A stretch of 64,000 bases of DNA, taken from Leptobrachium leishanense. Its lineage: Eukaryota > Chordata > Amphibia > Anura > Megophryidae. The position numbers were made by a program, and so were the translations under genes. Every line of letters starts with the position of its first letter. Position 1 is the stretch's first letter. Where the stretch lies: assembly GCA_009667805.1 (NCBI GenBank), contig RXON01001488.1:1-64000 (forward strand), given 5' to 3'. A model generated the notes under the pieces. That model had not been told where the DNA came from. It saw nothing but the letters and a program-made list of their open reading frames with translations, and did not search any database. This document shows, piece by piece, positions 48,419 through 60,043 of this stretch.

Positions 48419-48989
48419 TTAAAGCACCTATTGTTACTTTCATCCAAAGCATGCATAAATTTCACAATAATTTTAGCCAAAAAAATCACTAAACCTGTCT
48501 GCGTGCCGACTCCTAAAACGTCTCCTCTTTTCATACAGACTGCCGCCCCAAGCAGTTGTTTATGGATAGATTAAAGGAAAAGCATTTACCGTCATTTGAA
48601 ACATAATTTTTTTGGTTTTAAGTGTTTCTATACATCCTACAAATCCGCCACTTCACGGGCAGGTTATGGGGACCTCCTAGGCACGATATTTGAAGGAATT
48701 TTACGTTTTTTATTTTTAACCCTTATTTCAGGAAAACCTCACTGTCCCTTTAAAAACGTTTTTTTTTTACTTTTTGTCCTTGTTTCCTGTCCCTCAGGGC
48801 ACTACCCGGACCCCCATACACCTTTTATTGCAAATATCTAGCATATATGCCCTCTTGGAGGGCACTCTAAAAAACAAATTTTCAGCCCCATTGACTCGTA
48901 TTGACTTCAAGTTCGGGTTCGGATTCGAACATTTGGAAAGTTCGGGTTCGGATCCGAACCGAACTCGGGGGGTGTTCGGCTCATCCCTA

Positions 48990-49646
48990 GTGGTCATATG
49001 TCGCCTCAAGCACATGGTACCCAAGCGTGGGATGTCTTTCCCACGCTTGATCCTCATCTGACATAGATTACAAATAGTAACGGTGCGGTCTGCTGCACAT
49101 TTCTTAAAGAACTCCAGCCAGCAGACTTCCTGTACATGTGCTTTGAGACAACAGTGCTCTGCACCTGAGCAGCTGTGACTTCTGATGCATTGGACTAGCT
49201 ACGGTTGGTCATAGAGGACGTTCTGCCTCATTTTTGTTGTGCCATCCTCTGTTCCATCAGGCACCCAGGTGGAGTCAGTGACCTCATCATCGTCATCACC
49301 CCCTATCTCCTCATCACTGGAGCCAACCTCGCAATATGCTGCAGCTGCTGGGGAACATGAGTGCCAGTTCTTTGTGTGTCACTGGCACCCTGCCTCTAGG
49401 CTGATTATACTCCCTTCCTCAACCTCAGAGTTTGAATCAGAGCACTTGAGTTGCTGCGCATCCTCAAGCAGCATGTCACTGACACTGTCACTGTAGTTAA
49501 ACAATTCAGCTCATCCTCCGTGTATGATAGTGAGGCTACGGCAGGAGTAGCTGTGGACATGGAGGCTGAATTAGATGTTTTGGCAGCTGAGGTGGACTGT
49601 AAACCACTACAAGCCTGGTTGTCAGAGGACTCGGAGGATGAGGATG
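48990..49646 (-). pseudogene. hAT transposase N-terminal part, minus-strand copy
   Basis: Minus-strand frames include SSSESSDNQACSGLQSTSAA, MSTATPAVASLSYTEDEL and the BED-finger region around 49080-49170 (GVL/FKKCAADRTVTIC-like). It is the counterpart of 39330-40000. The first ~70 codons are missing because the sequence joins a Tc1 fragment at 49646. Confidence 0.75.
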
Positions 49647-50822
49647 TTTGGAACATTCTAAAAAAGAAGGAACGCACCGGTGAGCTCAGCAACACCAAAA
49701 GACCCGGAGGCCACGGAAAACAACTGTGGTGGATGACGGAAGAATTCTTTCCCTGGTGAAGAAAACACCCTTCACAACAGTTGGCCAGATCAAGAACACT
49801 CTCCAGGAGGTAGGTGTATGTGTGTCAAAGTCAACAATCAAGAGAAGACTTCACCAGAGTGAATACAGAGGGTTCACCACAAGATGTAAACCATTGGTGA
49901 GCCTCAAAAACAGGAAGGCCAGATTAGAGTTGCCAAACAACACCTAAAAAGCCTTCACAGTTCTGGAACAAGCGCCTATGGACAGATGAGACCAAGATCA
50001 ACTTGTACCAGAGTGATGGGAAGAGAAAAGTATGGAGAAGGAAAGGAAACTGCTCATGATCCTAAGCATACCACCTCATCAGTGAAGCATGGTGGTGGTA
50101 GTGTCATGGCGTGGGCATGTATGGCTGCCAATGGAACTGGTTCTCTTGTATTTATTGATGATGTGACTGCTGACAAAAGCAGCAGGATGAATTCTGAAGT
50201 GTTTTGGGCAATATTCTCTGCTCACATTCAGCCAAATGCTGCAGAACTCATTGGACGGCGCTTCACAGTGCAGATGGACAATGACCCAAAGCATACTGCA
50301 AAAGCAACCAAAGAGTTTTTGAAGGGACAGAAGTGGAATGTTATGCAATGGCTAAGTCAATCACCTGACCTGAATCCCATTGAGCATGCATTTCACTTGC
50401 TGAAGACAAAACTGAAGGGAAAATGCCCTAAGAACAAGCAGGAACTGAAGACAGTTGCAGTAGAAGCCTGGCAGAGCATCACCAGGCATGAAACCCAGCA
50501 TCTGGTGATGTCTATGCGTTCCAGACTTCAGGCTGTGATTGACTGCAAAGGATTTGCAACCAAGTATTAAGAAGGGAAAGTTTGATTTATGATTATTATT
50601 CTGTCCCATTACTTTTGGTCCCTTAACAAGTGGGAGGCACATCTGCAAACTGCTGTAAGTCCTACACCGTTCACCTGAGTTGGATGTACATACCCTCAAA
50701 TTAAAGCTGACAGTCTGCAGTTAAAGTACATTGTGTTTGTTTCATTCCAACTCCATTGTGGTGGTGTATAGAGCCAAAATGTTAGAATTGTGTCCACGTC
50801 CCAATATTTCTGGACCTGACTG
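49647..50822 (+). pseudogene. Tc1-like element, 5'-truncated, transposase frameshifted
   Basis: Right terminal repeat ends TTCTGGACCTGACTG at 50822, followed by TA. Coding begins inside the transposase (NILKKKERTGE), then VDDGRILSLVKKTPFTTVGQ, SKSTIKRRLHQSEYRGFTTR, the LWTDETKINLYQSDGKRKVW region, [54 protein letters not shown] and CKGFATKY with a stop. All three catalytic residues are visible, but at least two frameshifts (near 49700 and 49950) and the lost 5' end make it dead. It is a different Tc1 family from the one at 23387. Confidence 0.88.
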
Positions 50823-50872
50823 TATGTGTAGACCTATGTGGGTCCTATCTATACTATTGTCTAATACATTTA

Positions 50873-50999
50873 GGGCCATATTACATAGTTGGTGCTAACT
50901 AACCAGAGCTGCTGTAAACTTCACAGAGCCATTATAGCCTATGAGGTTTTAAGTTTACAACAGCTCTGGTTAAGTTAGCACCAACATTGTAATATGCCC
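50873..50999. mobile_element. 127-bp PIF/Harbinger-like foldback MITE
   Basis: GGGCCATATTACATAGTTGG and its inverse ending AATATGCCC, with TTA on both sides (50870-50872 and 51000-51002). Nearly all of it pairs with itself (GTTGGTGCTAACT, CCAGAGCTG). Confidence 0.85.
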
Positions 51000-51004
51000 T
51001 TAGT

Positions 51005-51520
51005 GTGGCAATATTTATTTATTTATTTATAAAGTATTTTACCGGGAAAGATACATTGAGATTTCTCTCGTTTTCAAGTACTCCTGGGTTCAAGAACATT
51101 AAAATGTACAGTTGTTACAGAAATATAAAGTAATACAATGCAAGATATTAAACAAAACACAAATATACAGATTAACAGAAAATAAATATGTAGGAAATAG
51201 TCACTATGTTACATGTTTACAGGTGAATTCTGTATTGAGGTATGTTAATAGGGAGCTCGAGTGACTTTAGACTGGGGGAAGATTTGATGGCATCTGGGAG
51301 GTTATTCCATAACTGCGGTGCTCTGTAGGAAAATGAGGACCGAGCCACTGACTTTTTGTATTGTGGTATTGCAAGTAAGGTGTTTGAATTGGTTTTTTCT
51401 GATACACCTGCTAGCACTTTTTGATCCTGCTAGTGTGAACCTCCTGTGTTCACCTTCATCATAGGAGGTAGCCTTCACGACGCTGTGTTGAATTATAATG
51501 GTTTTAGAACTCATGTTTCA
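51005..51520 (-). pseudogene. LINE 3' end remnant (CR1/L2/Rex-type C-terminus)
   Basis: Minus-strand reading gives RSSFSYRAPQLWNNLPDAIK, then SSPSLKSLELPINIP. The R-S-FSY-AP-LWN-LP pattern is the C-terminal end common to Jockey-superfamily LINE reverse transcriptases. The 3' side (ACTTGAAAACGAGAGAAATC, GTAAAATACTTTATAAATAA) is a tail I associate with amphibian repeats. Only this tail remains. Confidence 0.65.
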
Positions 51521-52345
51521 CTCAGCAGGGAAATGTAGATGTATTCCAATTTTCAATTGTTTTTTTAATCTCACTGTGTTGTCTTTTCATTCATGTTTTT
51601 GTTTTTCACTTTTTTCTTATGCTTCTGATTTTGTGTATGGCTTGTTCATGATATTAACTATGCTGTGAATTTAGCACATTCCTGTGCGCAACCGCTCTTA
51701 TAAGGACGTAATAAATTAACTCTTTTTCAATCAACTGTTGTCCGAGTCTATGGTACTGTCAATATCTATTCAGTACCTCACTTTATTCGGTAAACATATA
51801 GTTTTTTTTAGTGTTCAGATATGTAAGGATTGTCACTAGGATTAGTGACGCATGCCCCCATGTTACATTCCTAACGCTAAACCTGTAGGAAATCACTTAG
51901 CGCATCTGTGATTGCCGTAGGTTGCGCGAGTTTACAGTCAGGTCCCTCGCCGCAGATGCCACAAAAGGTCCTGATCTGGGTCTGTGCCATCTTGTAACCC
52001 AGCTACACCTTCCCTGTTACGAACCCTTTCCAGGTTTTTCATTAAGCTCACTCCCTCATCCAGTTCCTTGATCCTCCAGCCCAGTGTTTCCCATCTGTCT
52101 ACTCTTAGGTTAATCCCCCCTCACCTGCCCAGTCTCCATATGGAGAGACTACGCCGATGCTCCCCACTTCAGCATTGAAGTTGGACTGTGAAGTCCATGC
52201 TGTGTAGACACCTGCTTGTTCCTGTATCCCCACCCTGTTGAATCAGATTCCTTGTGTACCAGACCCCTTGCCTTTCTTACTGGACTTTTGTTTATGGAAT
52301 TGCCCCTTGGACATTACGCCTAGGAACCCTACTTTTGTGGACTTT
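51521..52345. other. No gene; probable retroelement-derived sequence
   Basis: Bases about 51960-52330 are rich in CTTGTTCCTG, CCTTGTGTACC and GACCCCTTGCC words, a texture seen in frog LTR sequences. 51864-51930 begins TTACATTCCTAACGC like a Harbinger leader. Neither can be bounded. Confidence 0.35.
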
Positions 52346-53229
52346 CAGGGTTATTCAACGAGCTCCGAATTGGGTCTGAAAGGTAACCAAACGCTGAAAT
52401 TCAGCATATGGTACCTTTCCTTGCCATTCGGCAACTCAAATGTTGGCGAATTGCCTGCACATACGGTGCCTGTTCGGTGCCTGTTCGAGGGCAGTGAAAT
52501 CCCCATAGAGAAGCAATGCTTCATCTATTCAGAGAACACAAAACAGCAGTGAAAAGTTGACAAAATTCCTGCCATTCGGTGGTTTCATTCGACAGGTTTA
52601 TTCAGGCGAATCCCATAGACTATAAAATAATCCCGTTTCGGAAAATGTGGATATACCAGACTGGTATGGAGGTCAATCGTTAGACTTTGTTTCTCCCCAC
52701 GCTGGCAAACCCCTGTCAAACGAGCTCATGGTCTATCCCACTCAACAAGACCCAGGTTGAATTGATCTTTTGATGCTTTTTGTGACTGTTTTACCCTTCC
52801 TACCATAGGATTACTCACCCGGACGTCTATTGGATGCCTTACTTATTGGAATTCCCTTTATAAGTCTATACGTTGGATACGATTTTGATGTCCCTCTTTG
52901 TTTTTTCTACTACGTTCATGTGTTTTGGTTGTTTTGAGCAAAGCGCCCCCCACCTGATGCGGTGGATATTTGGTTCACTCTTCCCTCTTCGGGAGAGGAG
53001 TGCCTTAGGACTTGTATGATCTGGTAAAGTATTGCAGGTTCTACGCCGTCGCCTTTTCTGTTTTTTTTACTTATTTTGTTTATTTTTTCTAGTGTTTTAC
53101 TACAAAGATGTTCGTTCTCGTCTGATTAATACTGTCTACAGTTTTCATTTCGTAAGATCCCAATTTATGCAATGTTTTAATGAGATTTTGGTTGGTTAAA
53201 GTACCTATCCTTTTGTTTACCATTGCTAT

Positions 53230-54290
53230 GTCATGGCTCCGTTAAAACATATTACGTTAAATGTCAGGGGTTTAAATATACCACAGAAAAGACGTATGGA
53301 GCTTCTTGATCTACGCAGACAATGTGGATAAATCGTATTTTTGCAAGAAACACATTTTAGTGCAGATTCGGCTCCTACTCTCACTTCTCAATATTATTCT
53401 CAAGCCTTCTATAGTAACTATGTATCCGCTAAATCCATAGGAGTAGCCGTTCTGATAGCCAAACATGTCCCATTCGTTTGTACGCATCAGAAGACTGATC
53501 CTCAGGGTAGATATTTATTTCTTAAAGGGACGCTTGGCACACAGAAACTTACATTAGCCAATATATACACTACTTGCCTAATAAGAATCAATGTAGGACT
53601 TTGCAGTCCATCTTGTCACAGCTCTCGGACTTCGGAGAGGGTTTATGGATTTGTGGAGGGGATTTTAATATCCCACTTGATAATTCTCGAGAGGCTGTCA
53701 TACCCGCTCCTAAAACGGAAACGTCGATACATCACAGATATTTGCAATTATTACACCAGTATCAGATGGTTGACAGATGGAGGTTGTTAAATCCGACGGT
53801 TAAAGATTACACATTTTATTCACACGCGGCAAACTCATATTCCAGACTTGACACGTTTGATACCGCACTTTCATCTACAAACACTACAGTCGGCAGCGAT
53901 CGCACCTATTACATGGTCTGACCACGCTCCGGTATTAATAACTATAGATATCCTTACTATACCATCCCCACAATGTACCTGGAGGTTAAACGAATCAATA
54001 CTGCGCGACGTGTTGATTAGACAAGATATCAAAGATATGATAGATCACTATTTTGAAGATAACTCTTCTCCTGAGGTTTCACTGTCAACGATATGGGAGG
54101 CACATAAATGTGTTGTTCGAGGTAAATTTATACAAATTGGTGCCCAACGTAAAAAAAACACCAGAGCGACCCTTCTATCTTTAGTCGATAGCATCCAGAA
54201 ATTTGAAGCGACCCATAAATCTTCTTTGTCTCTTTCGTGTTTAAGGAACTCACTACTCAAAGAGCCCACTTAAAAAGTTACTGTCAGACC
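53230..54290 (+). pseudogene. LINE endonuclease domain (APE type)
   Basis: Starts APLKHITLNVRGLNIPQKRR, with a stop after CG, then IVFLQETHFSADSAPTLTSQ (catalytic QETH), GRYLFLKGTLGTQKLTLANI, LWICGGDFNIPLD (GDFN), DYTFYSHAANSYSRLDTF (S-RLD) and WSDHAPVLI (SDHxP). These are the five APE-type motifs in order, spread over three frames by small indels. Inactive. Confidence 0.85.
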
Positions 54291-55404
54291 AGACGTTTTA
54301 ATCCCTCACCACACTAAACAATTGTTCTATGTCCAAGGAAATAAATGTGGTCGATTACTAGCTCACGCTTTACTGCGCAATCATCAAACTACCTATATTC
54401 CTAGAATTAAACAGACTCATGGGCCAGACCTTCTTCTTAATAAGGATATTACAGATGCTTTTCATAAATATTTCACCTCTTTATACCAACTGCACGACAC
54501 ACCGCCTGACAGTGAGTAAATCCGTGCATATCTTAAAGACTCACTTCAATCTATATTATCTCCTGAAACGTCACAAGCACTTGACACTCCATTCATTTTA
54601 GATGAATTAAAAACTGCAATCCGTTCTACTGCATCAGGTAAAAGCCCAGGTCCTGACGGTCTCACGATTGCATACTATCAGACATTCCAATCCAGTCTAG
54701 GCCCCCATTTACTGAATGTGATTAATGCGTTAGACCAGACTTGACCCGGCATCTCTGCGTGCACATATTACACTTATCCCTAAACCAGACAGGGACCACA
54801 CCCTGGTGTCTAATTATAGACCCATATCCTTGCTTAATGTTGATATAAAACTGATGGCCAAAATGATGGCTATTCGCCTTAATCCATTAATCCCTGGTCT
54901 AATACATCCAGATCAAACAGGTTTTGTTCCCACGAGAGAAGCAAGAGACAACACCATTCGAGCTATTCACCTCATTCATTTGGCCACACATCCTCTACCC
55001 TACCGTGTTTTTGTCGATAGACACTGAGAAAGCGTTCGATCGCGTAGACTGGACATTTTTACTTGACACACTATCGAGGTTGGGATTTGGCCCAAAATGG
55101 TTAATTGGATACATTCCCTACATAATAACCCAAACGCCTCCATACGAGTCAATGGATTATATTCCCGAGACATACATAAACGCAACGGAATGCAACAGGA
55201 TTGTCCTCTTTCGCCACTCCTTTTCATACTCACATTAGAACCATTGTTACAGAGAATTAGAGACCATACACATATCACTGGATACCCGCTTCAGTTACAT
55301 CATTATAAAGTTGCGGCCTTTGCGGATGACATTCTCCTCTCCATTACTAACCCGACGGTCTCTCTTCCACATCTCATGACGGAACTAGAAGTGTATGGAT
55401 AAAT
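54290..55404 (+). pseudogene. LINE reverse transcriptase domain, 5' part
   Basis: Reads GKSPGPDGLTIAYYQTFQ near 54640, [80 protein letters not shown] and KVAAFADDILLSI. The FADD motif at about 55318-55330 is the catalytic YADD-box equivalent of L1-type enzymes. Frameshifts occur near 54720, 55020 and 55100. It is cut at 55404 by the tandem repeat element. Confidence 0.87.
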
Positions 55405-55405
55405 A

Positions 55406-57488
55406 CAGAAAAAATGGCGTCGCGCTCATACTCACTTATTTTCGGAGCAGCAGCAACTGCCAGGCGTAACAGCCCAGTCAATGCATAAACATAACAAGGA
55501 AAAAGAGTGTCATCTGCGCTCGTTTCTATGTGTTCCATGTACAACAAAAATGGAGGTTTTTGTTTGTTTCAATGGCTATTGCAACGTAAGCCCACTCGCC
55601 ACTTCAAGGCACCTCTTTAGAGTGGGTACCTAACAATTGTAACCAAAAGGCCGCTCTACTGAGTAGCTCCAAGCCCCTCCAGCTGCTTTTCAGCGAAGGA
55701 GAGGCAAAGATGGTGGCTTTTATTTATACACGCACCAAACACTTCCCATTTGGGATCAAAAACAAAAACATGGAAAATGAACAGCTTTTTTTTCTGTATT
55801 TATGTATATCATGCTTGTAACACCAGTCCGTCGTTCTGCAGCTGTTCCTTTTTCCATGTTTTTGTTTTTGATCCCAAATGGGTATTGTTTGGTGCGTGTA
55901 TAAATAAAAGCCACCATCTTTGCCTCTCCTTCGCTGAAAAGCAGCTGGAGGGGCTTGGAGCTGCTCAGTAGAGCGGCCTTTTGGTTACAATTGTTAGGTA
56001 CCCACTCTAAAGAGGTGCCTTGAAGTGGCGAGTGAGCTTACGTTGCAATGGCCATTGAAACAAACAAAAACCTCCATTTTTGTTGTACATGGAACACATA
56101 GAAACGAGCGCAGATGACACTCTTTTCCTTGTTATGTTTATGCATTGACTGGGCTGTTACTCCTGGCAGTTGCTGCCGCTCCGAAAATAAGTGAGTATGA
56201 GCGCGACGCCATTTTTTCTGTATTTATGTATATCATGCTTGTAACACCAGTCCGTTGTTCTGCAGCTGTTCCTTTTTCCATGTTTTTGTTTTTGATCCCA
56301 AATGGGAAGTGTTTGGTGCGTGTAAAATAAAAGCCACCATCTTTGCCTCTCCTTCGCTGAAAAGCAGCTGGAGGGGCTTGGAGCTGCTCAGTAGAGCGGC
56401 CTTTTGGTTACAATTGTTAGGTACCACTCTAAAGAGGTGCTTGAAGTGGCGAGTGGGCTTACGTTGCAATGGCCATTGAAACAACAAAAACCTCCAATTT
56501 TGTTGTACATGGAACACATAGAAACGAGCGCAGATGACACTCTTTTTCCTTGTTATGTTTATGCATTGACTGGGCTGTTACTCCTGGCAGTTGCTGCCGC
56601 TCCGAAAATAAGTGAGTATGAGCGCGACGCCATTCTTTCTGTATTTATATATATCATGCTTGTAACACCAGTCCGTCGTTCTGCAGCTGTTCCTTTTTCC
56701 ATGTTTTTGTTTTTGATCCCAAATGGGAAGTGTTTGGTGCGTGTATAAATAAAAGCCACCATCTTTGCCTCTCCTTCGCTGAAAAGCAGCTGGAGGGGCT
56801 TGGAGCTGCTCAGTAGAGCGGCCTTTTGGTTACAATTGTTAGGTACCCACTCTAAAGAGGTGCCTTGAAGTGGCGAGTGGGCTTACGTTGCAATGGCCAT
56901 TGAAACAAACAAAAACCTCCATTTTTGTTGTACATGGAACACATAGAAACGAGCGCAGATGACACTCTTTTTCCTTGTTATGTTTATGCATTGACTGGGC
57001 TGTTACTCCTGGCAGTTGCTGCGCTCCGAAAATAAGTGAGTATGAGCGCGACGCCATTTTTTCTGTATTTATGTATATCATGCTTGTAACACCAGTCCGT
57101 CGTTCTGCAGCTGTTCCTTTTTCCATGTTTTTGTTTTTGATCCCAAATGGAAGTGTTTGGTGCGTGTATAAATAAAAGCCACCATCTTTGCCTCTCCTTC
57201 GCTGAAAAGCAGCTGGAGGGGCTTGGAGCTTCTCAGTAGAGCGGCCTTTTGGTTACAATTGTTAGGTACCCACTCTAAAGAGGTGCCTTGAAGTGGCGAG
57301 TGGGCTTACGTTGCAATGGCCATTGAAACAACAAAAACCTCCATTTTTGTTGTACATGGAACACATAGAAACGAGCGCAGATGACACTCTTTTTCCTTGT
57401 TATGTTTATGCATTGACTGGGCTGTTACTCCTGGCAGTTGCTGCCGCTCCGAAAATAAGTGAGTATGAGCGCGACGCCATTTTTTCTG
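55406..57488. mobile_element. TA-flanked element made of one inverted and four direct ~423-bp units
   Basis: Starts CAGAAAAAATGGCGTCGCGC; the inverse ends at 57488, with TA on both sides (55404-55405 and 57489-57490). The left ~385 bp (55406-55790) is the inverse of the unit that follows. The unit start CTGTATTTATGTATATCATG is at about 55794, 56218, 56639 and 57063, so the spacing is 421-424 bp. It looks like a Tc1/mariner-type foldback MITE whose one arm was amplified. No transposase. Confidence 0.82.
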
Positions 57489-57490
57489 TA

Positions 57491-58444
57491 CTTAGGAGGT
57501 CTTTATCTCTTTCAACATACCCTTCTCCGCTCTATCCGATCACCTTCAATCCATTGTTTACAGAAGGTATGTCGCATAACTTCATGCCTGCGTTGGTGGA
57601 AGGCCCATATATCCCGCTTTTTAAATGCATGACTAACTCCACACTACTCCTGAAAGGCTCATTATTCCCAGATGATAATTCTCCTTTGACAGATTTTCGT
57701 TACTGTCAACTTAAGCATTTTATATCTCACTTGGGTGACCCTGATGAGATTAGGCTCGATGAGTCTCCATTTGAGACCCTTTCTGTAATGGGCCCTCACC
57801 TTCCACATATGCTCTCCATTATATATGGGACACTTTTAGACGCCTCCACCCCTCATCTTCCCTCATATGCAGTGTGGTGGAATAGAGATTTAGATGGCTT
57901 AATCTCTGATGATGACTGGAACTCCATTTTACAGATAGCAGCACACACATATCAAAGTTTACACGTTCAGCAGTCTCACTGTAAATTTCTATCACGATGG
58001 TACCTCACGCCATCACGACTACACAAAATCTACCCGGCCTCAACTGACCTGTGTTGGCGATGTCAAAAATCAGCGGATACATTGATACATATATGGTGGG
58101 ATTGCCCTCACATTCGCTCTCACTGGTCCTCTATATTTGAGGAAATTAACAAAATTACTAATATGGAATTAATCCCATCCCCCCAAGTAGCTTTATTTCA
58201 CTTGGTGCCATTCTCTCCACTCACCTATAGGAAATCCCTAGCCATTCAACTTTTTAACGTAGCCAAATCCCTGATTCCTAGACACTGGCACACAATAACG
58301 ACTCCAACACTTATGGAATGGATCACCGCAGTAGATGCCATTCGAGACATGGAGGAGATGTTCTTCTCTATGGAAAATAATTATGACAAATATTTCACTA
58401 CGTGGTATTGGTGGACTGATTATTTGTCCAAACGACCACATTAA
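57491..58444 (+). pseudogene. LINE ORF2 C-terminal region with zinc knuckle
   Basis: Continues in one frame for about 315 codons: RRSLSLSTYPSPLYPITFNP, SHFISHLGDP-like sequence, CKFLSRWYLTPSRLHKIYPA, CWRCQKSADTLIHIWWDCPH (the C-X2-C...H...C knuckle of L1-type ORF2) and MENNYDKYFTTWYWWTDYLS before TAA. The frame stays open upstream into the inserted repeat, producing an apparent 383-codon fusion. That fusion is most likely a chance read-through. Confidence 0.85.
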
Positions 58445-58668
58445 CAGCTCTCCTGTGTTACTAGGGATTAGACCTCCTTGTTACGCCTGGAATACCATGA
58501 CCCTTTTTAAACTTTGCCTTTGCTTCTTGACCTAGCTCATTACCTTTGATATATACATTCTATTTGGGATGCTTTTATTATAGTTTTTATTTATATAATT
58601 TTTTTATTTATTTTTTTACAAAAAAAGCAATTATTTACAGTGTTACAAGACGCAAACCTTTTTTTTTA

Positions 58669-60043
58669 ATTTTTTTTATTTTGTAAAGAAGTCATCAGAC
58701 AGTCAGACAAATGAAAATATGGGCCACAAGTCATCCTCAACATAAACATATCTTGAGAAAAGAAACATTAAAGTAAATAGCAGTTGGGAGAAAAAAAACA
58801 AAAACTCTGCATGGGGCCAGTAAGTCTCAAAGAAGGGTCAGAAAATAAAATAAAAGATAAAGAAATAAAATCAAAAGGCATCTCAAAGGGAACTCAGCAT
58901 GAATAAAATCAAAAGTCATCTCAAGGGGGCTTCAACATAAGAAAAATAAAATAAAATCTCAGCTCAAAGGGGACTCGGCATAGGAGAATAAAAATCAAAG
59001 GTCATCTCAAAGGGGATTCAGCGTAAGAAAAAGCGTGTCATCATAAAACAGTCATCCAGAAATGGATCGGGTCAGTAACCGGCATAGTAGAAAGAAAAGA
59101 CAGTCCTCTTTAGCCCGTATCCCTCCAAAGGGTAGGATGAGCGTCCACGTCTGGCACGGTGATCGAATCGCAGAGCCAGGAAGATGACACCAACCCGTCC
59201 GTAAATGGCCTCTCAATTCGCTGTGCCCTCTGCAGCTCAGCTGTCCCGGGGGGCCACGCGATGAACTGGATCTCCTCATTTGGGTACATCGGGTCCCCGC
59301 TGTGCAGCTCCAGGGCCGAACCCGAGGGCAGAGGGGCGAACAGAGGCCCGGCTTCCGAGTCACCAGTCCCGCACAGCATTCCCTCAACAGCGACCTCCAG
59401 GTTCTCTTCATCACGCGCAGGTAACAGCATGCCGCAGACAGCTGACAGTCTCGGTCCAGCAGGGCCATCCAGGCGCGGCATCACATCCAATGACCGAGCA
59501 TCCACCTCGGGAGCCATCACTCCCCGGCAGCTCTTCAGCTTCCGCCGCAAGATACCTCGGGTAAGTAGGCCAGCTTGGTCTTCTCCCGACAGGATCAGCA
59601 AGCAAGCGTCTAGGCCTGAAACCACAGCTCCCTCACCTCCAGAAGGAGGGGGATCCATCCTCCCCACCCTTTGCAGGTCCATCCGCAGCGCCTGGGGACA
59701 TTCGTCTGGTTTGACTGGGAAACGTGGGCCCAACCATCTCCTCAGCCTGCAGCAGAATCAGGGACGGGGCAGACAGACCAGCGAGGCCAGTAGACATCTG
59801 GCGCTGGGAAGAAGGCCGCAGGTGTCTCGCACCAGCCGAGGTCCGCAGCTATAAGATAAGTCTCAGGTCCGGAGGGGAGGCTAAATGGGCTCCGGGCAGG
59901 TCAACACCGGTGGCCAGCCGCACAGGAACCCCTAAACATAAAAATCGAAGCAGGGATAGTCAGCTGGGGGTCCTTAAACAGGGAGGACATGCGGAGCTCC
60001 ACAAGCACACGTTCACTCCTGTCTGCAGCCGGCCACGCCCCCC
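58669..60043 (-). mobile_element. Retroelement insertion, minus strand (1.4 kb)
   Basis: The 3' end lies at 58669 (T-rich on the plus strand, AATAAAAAAAATT on the minus) and the 5' end near 60043 begins GGGGGGCGTGGCCGGCTGC. Near-identical flanks AGACGCAAACCTTTTTT (58648-58664) and AGACACGAACCTTTTTT (60044-60060) look like a target duplication. A 207-codon minus-strand frame (59110-59733) shows no domain I recognise. It may be a truncated Tx1-like LINE leader plus tail or a non-autonomous derivative. Confidence 0.6.

Larger units (their letters stand above)
46384..48989. mobile_element. Non-autonomous hAT element C (TAGGGATGAGC termini), 2606 bp
   Basis: Starts TAGGGATGAGCTGTTCGG, ends GTTCGGCTCATCCCTA, flanked by a perfect 8-bp duplication GTGGTCAT (46376-46383 and 48990-48997). 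The plus-strand transposase copy (ATATGACCACCTGCCA near 39995) is the empty site. Contains a deleted CAGGG...CCCTG fragment (47435-47806) with two minisatellite-like units, and a Harbinger MITE. No transposase of its own. Confidence 0.95.

Noticed and set aside
57293..58444. 383-codon gene at the end of the LINE
   Set aside because: Its first ~65 codons are the inserted 423-bp repeat and the rest is LINE ORF2. The fusion arises from an insertion that happens to keep frame; no evidence of use.
59110..59733. 207-codon minus-strand frame as LINE ORF1
   Set aside because: No coiled coil, RRM or zinc-finger pattern was visible, and the opposite strand is also open over 231 codons; GC-rich composition explains both.
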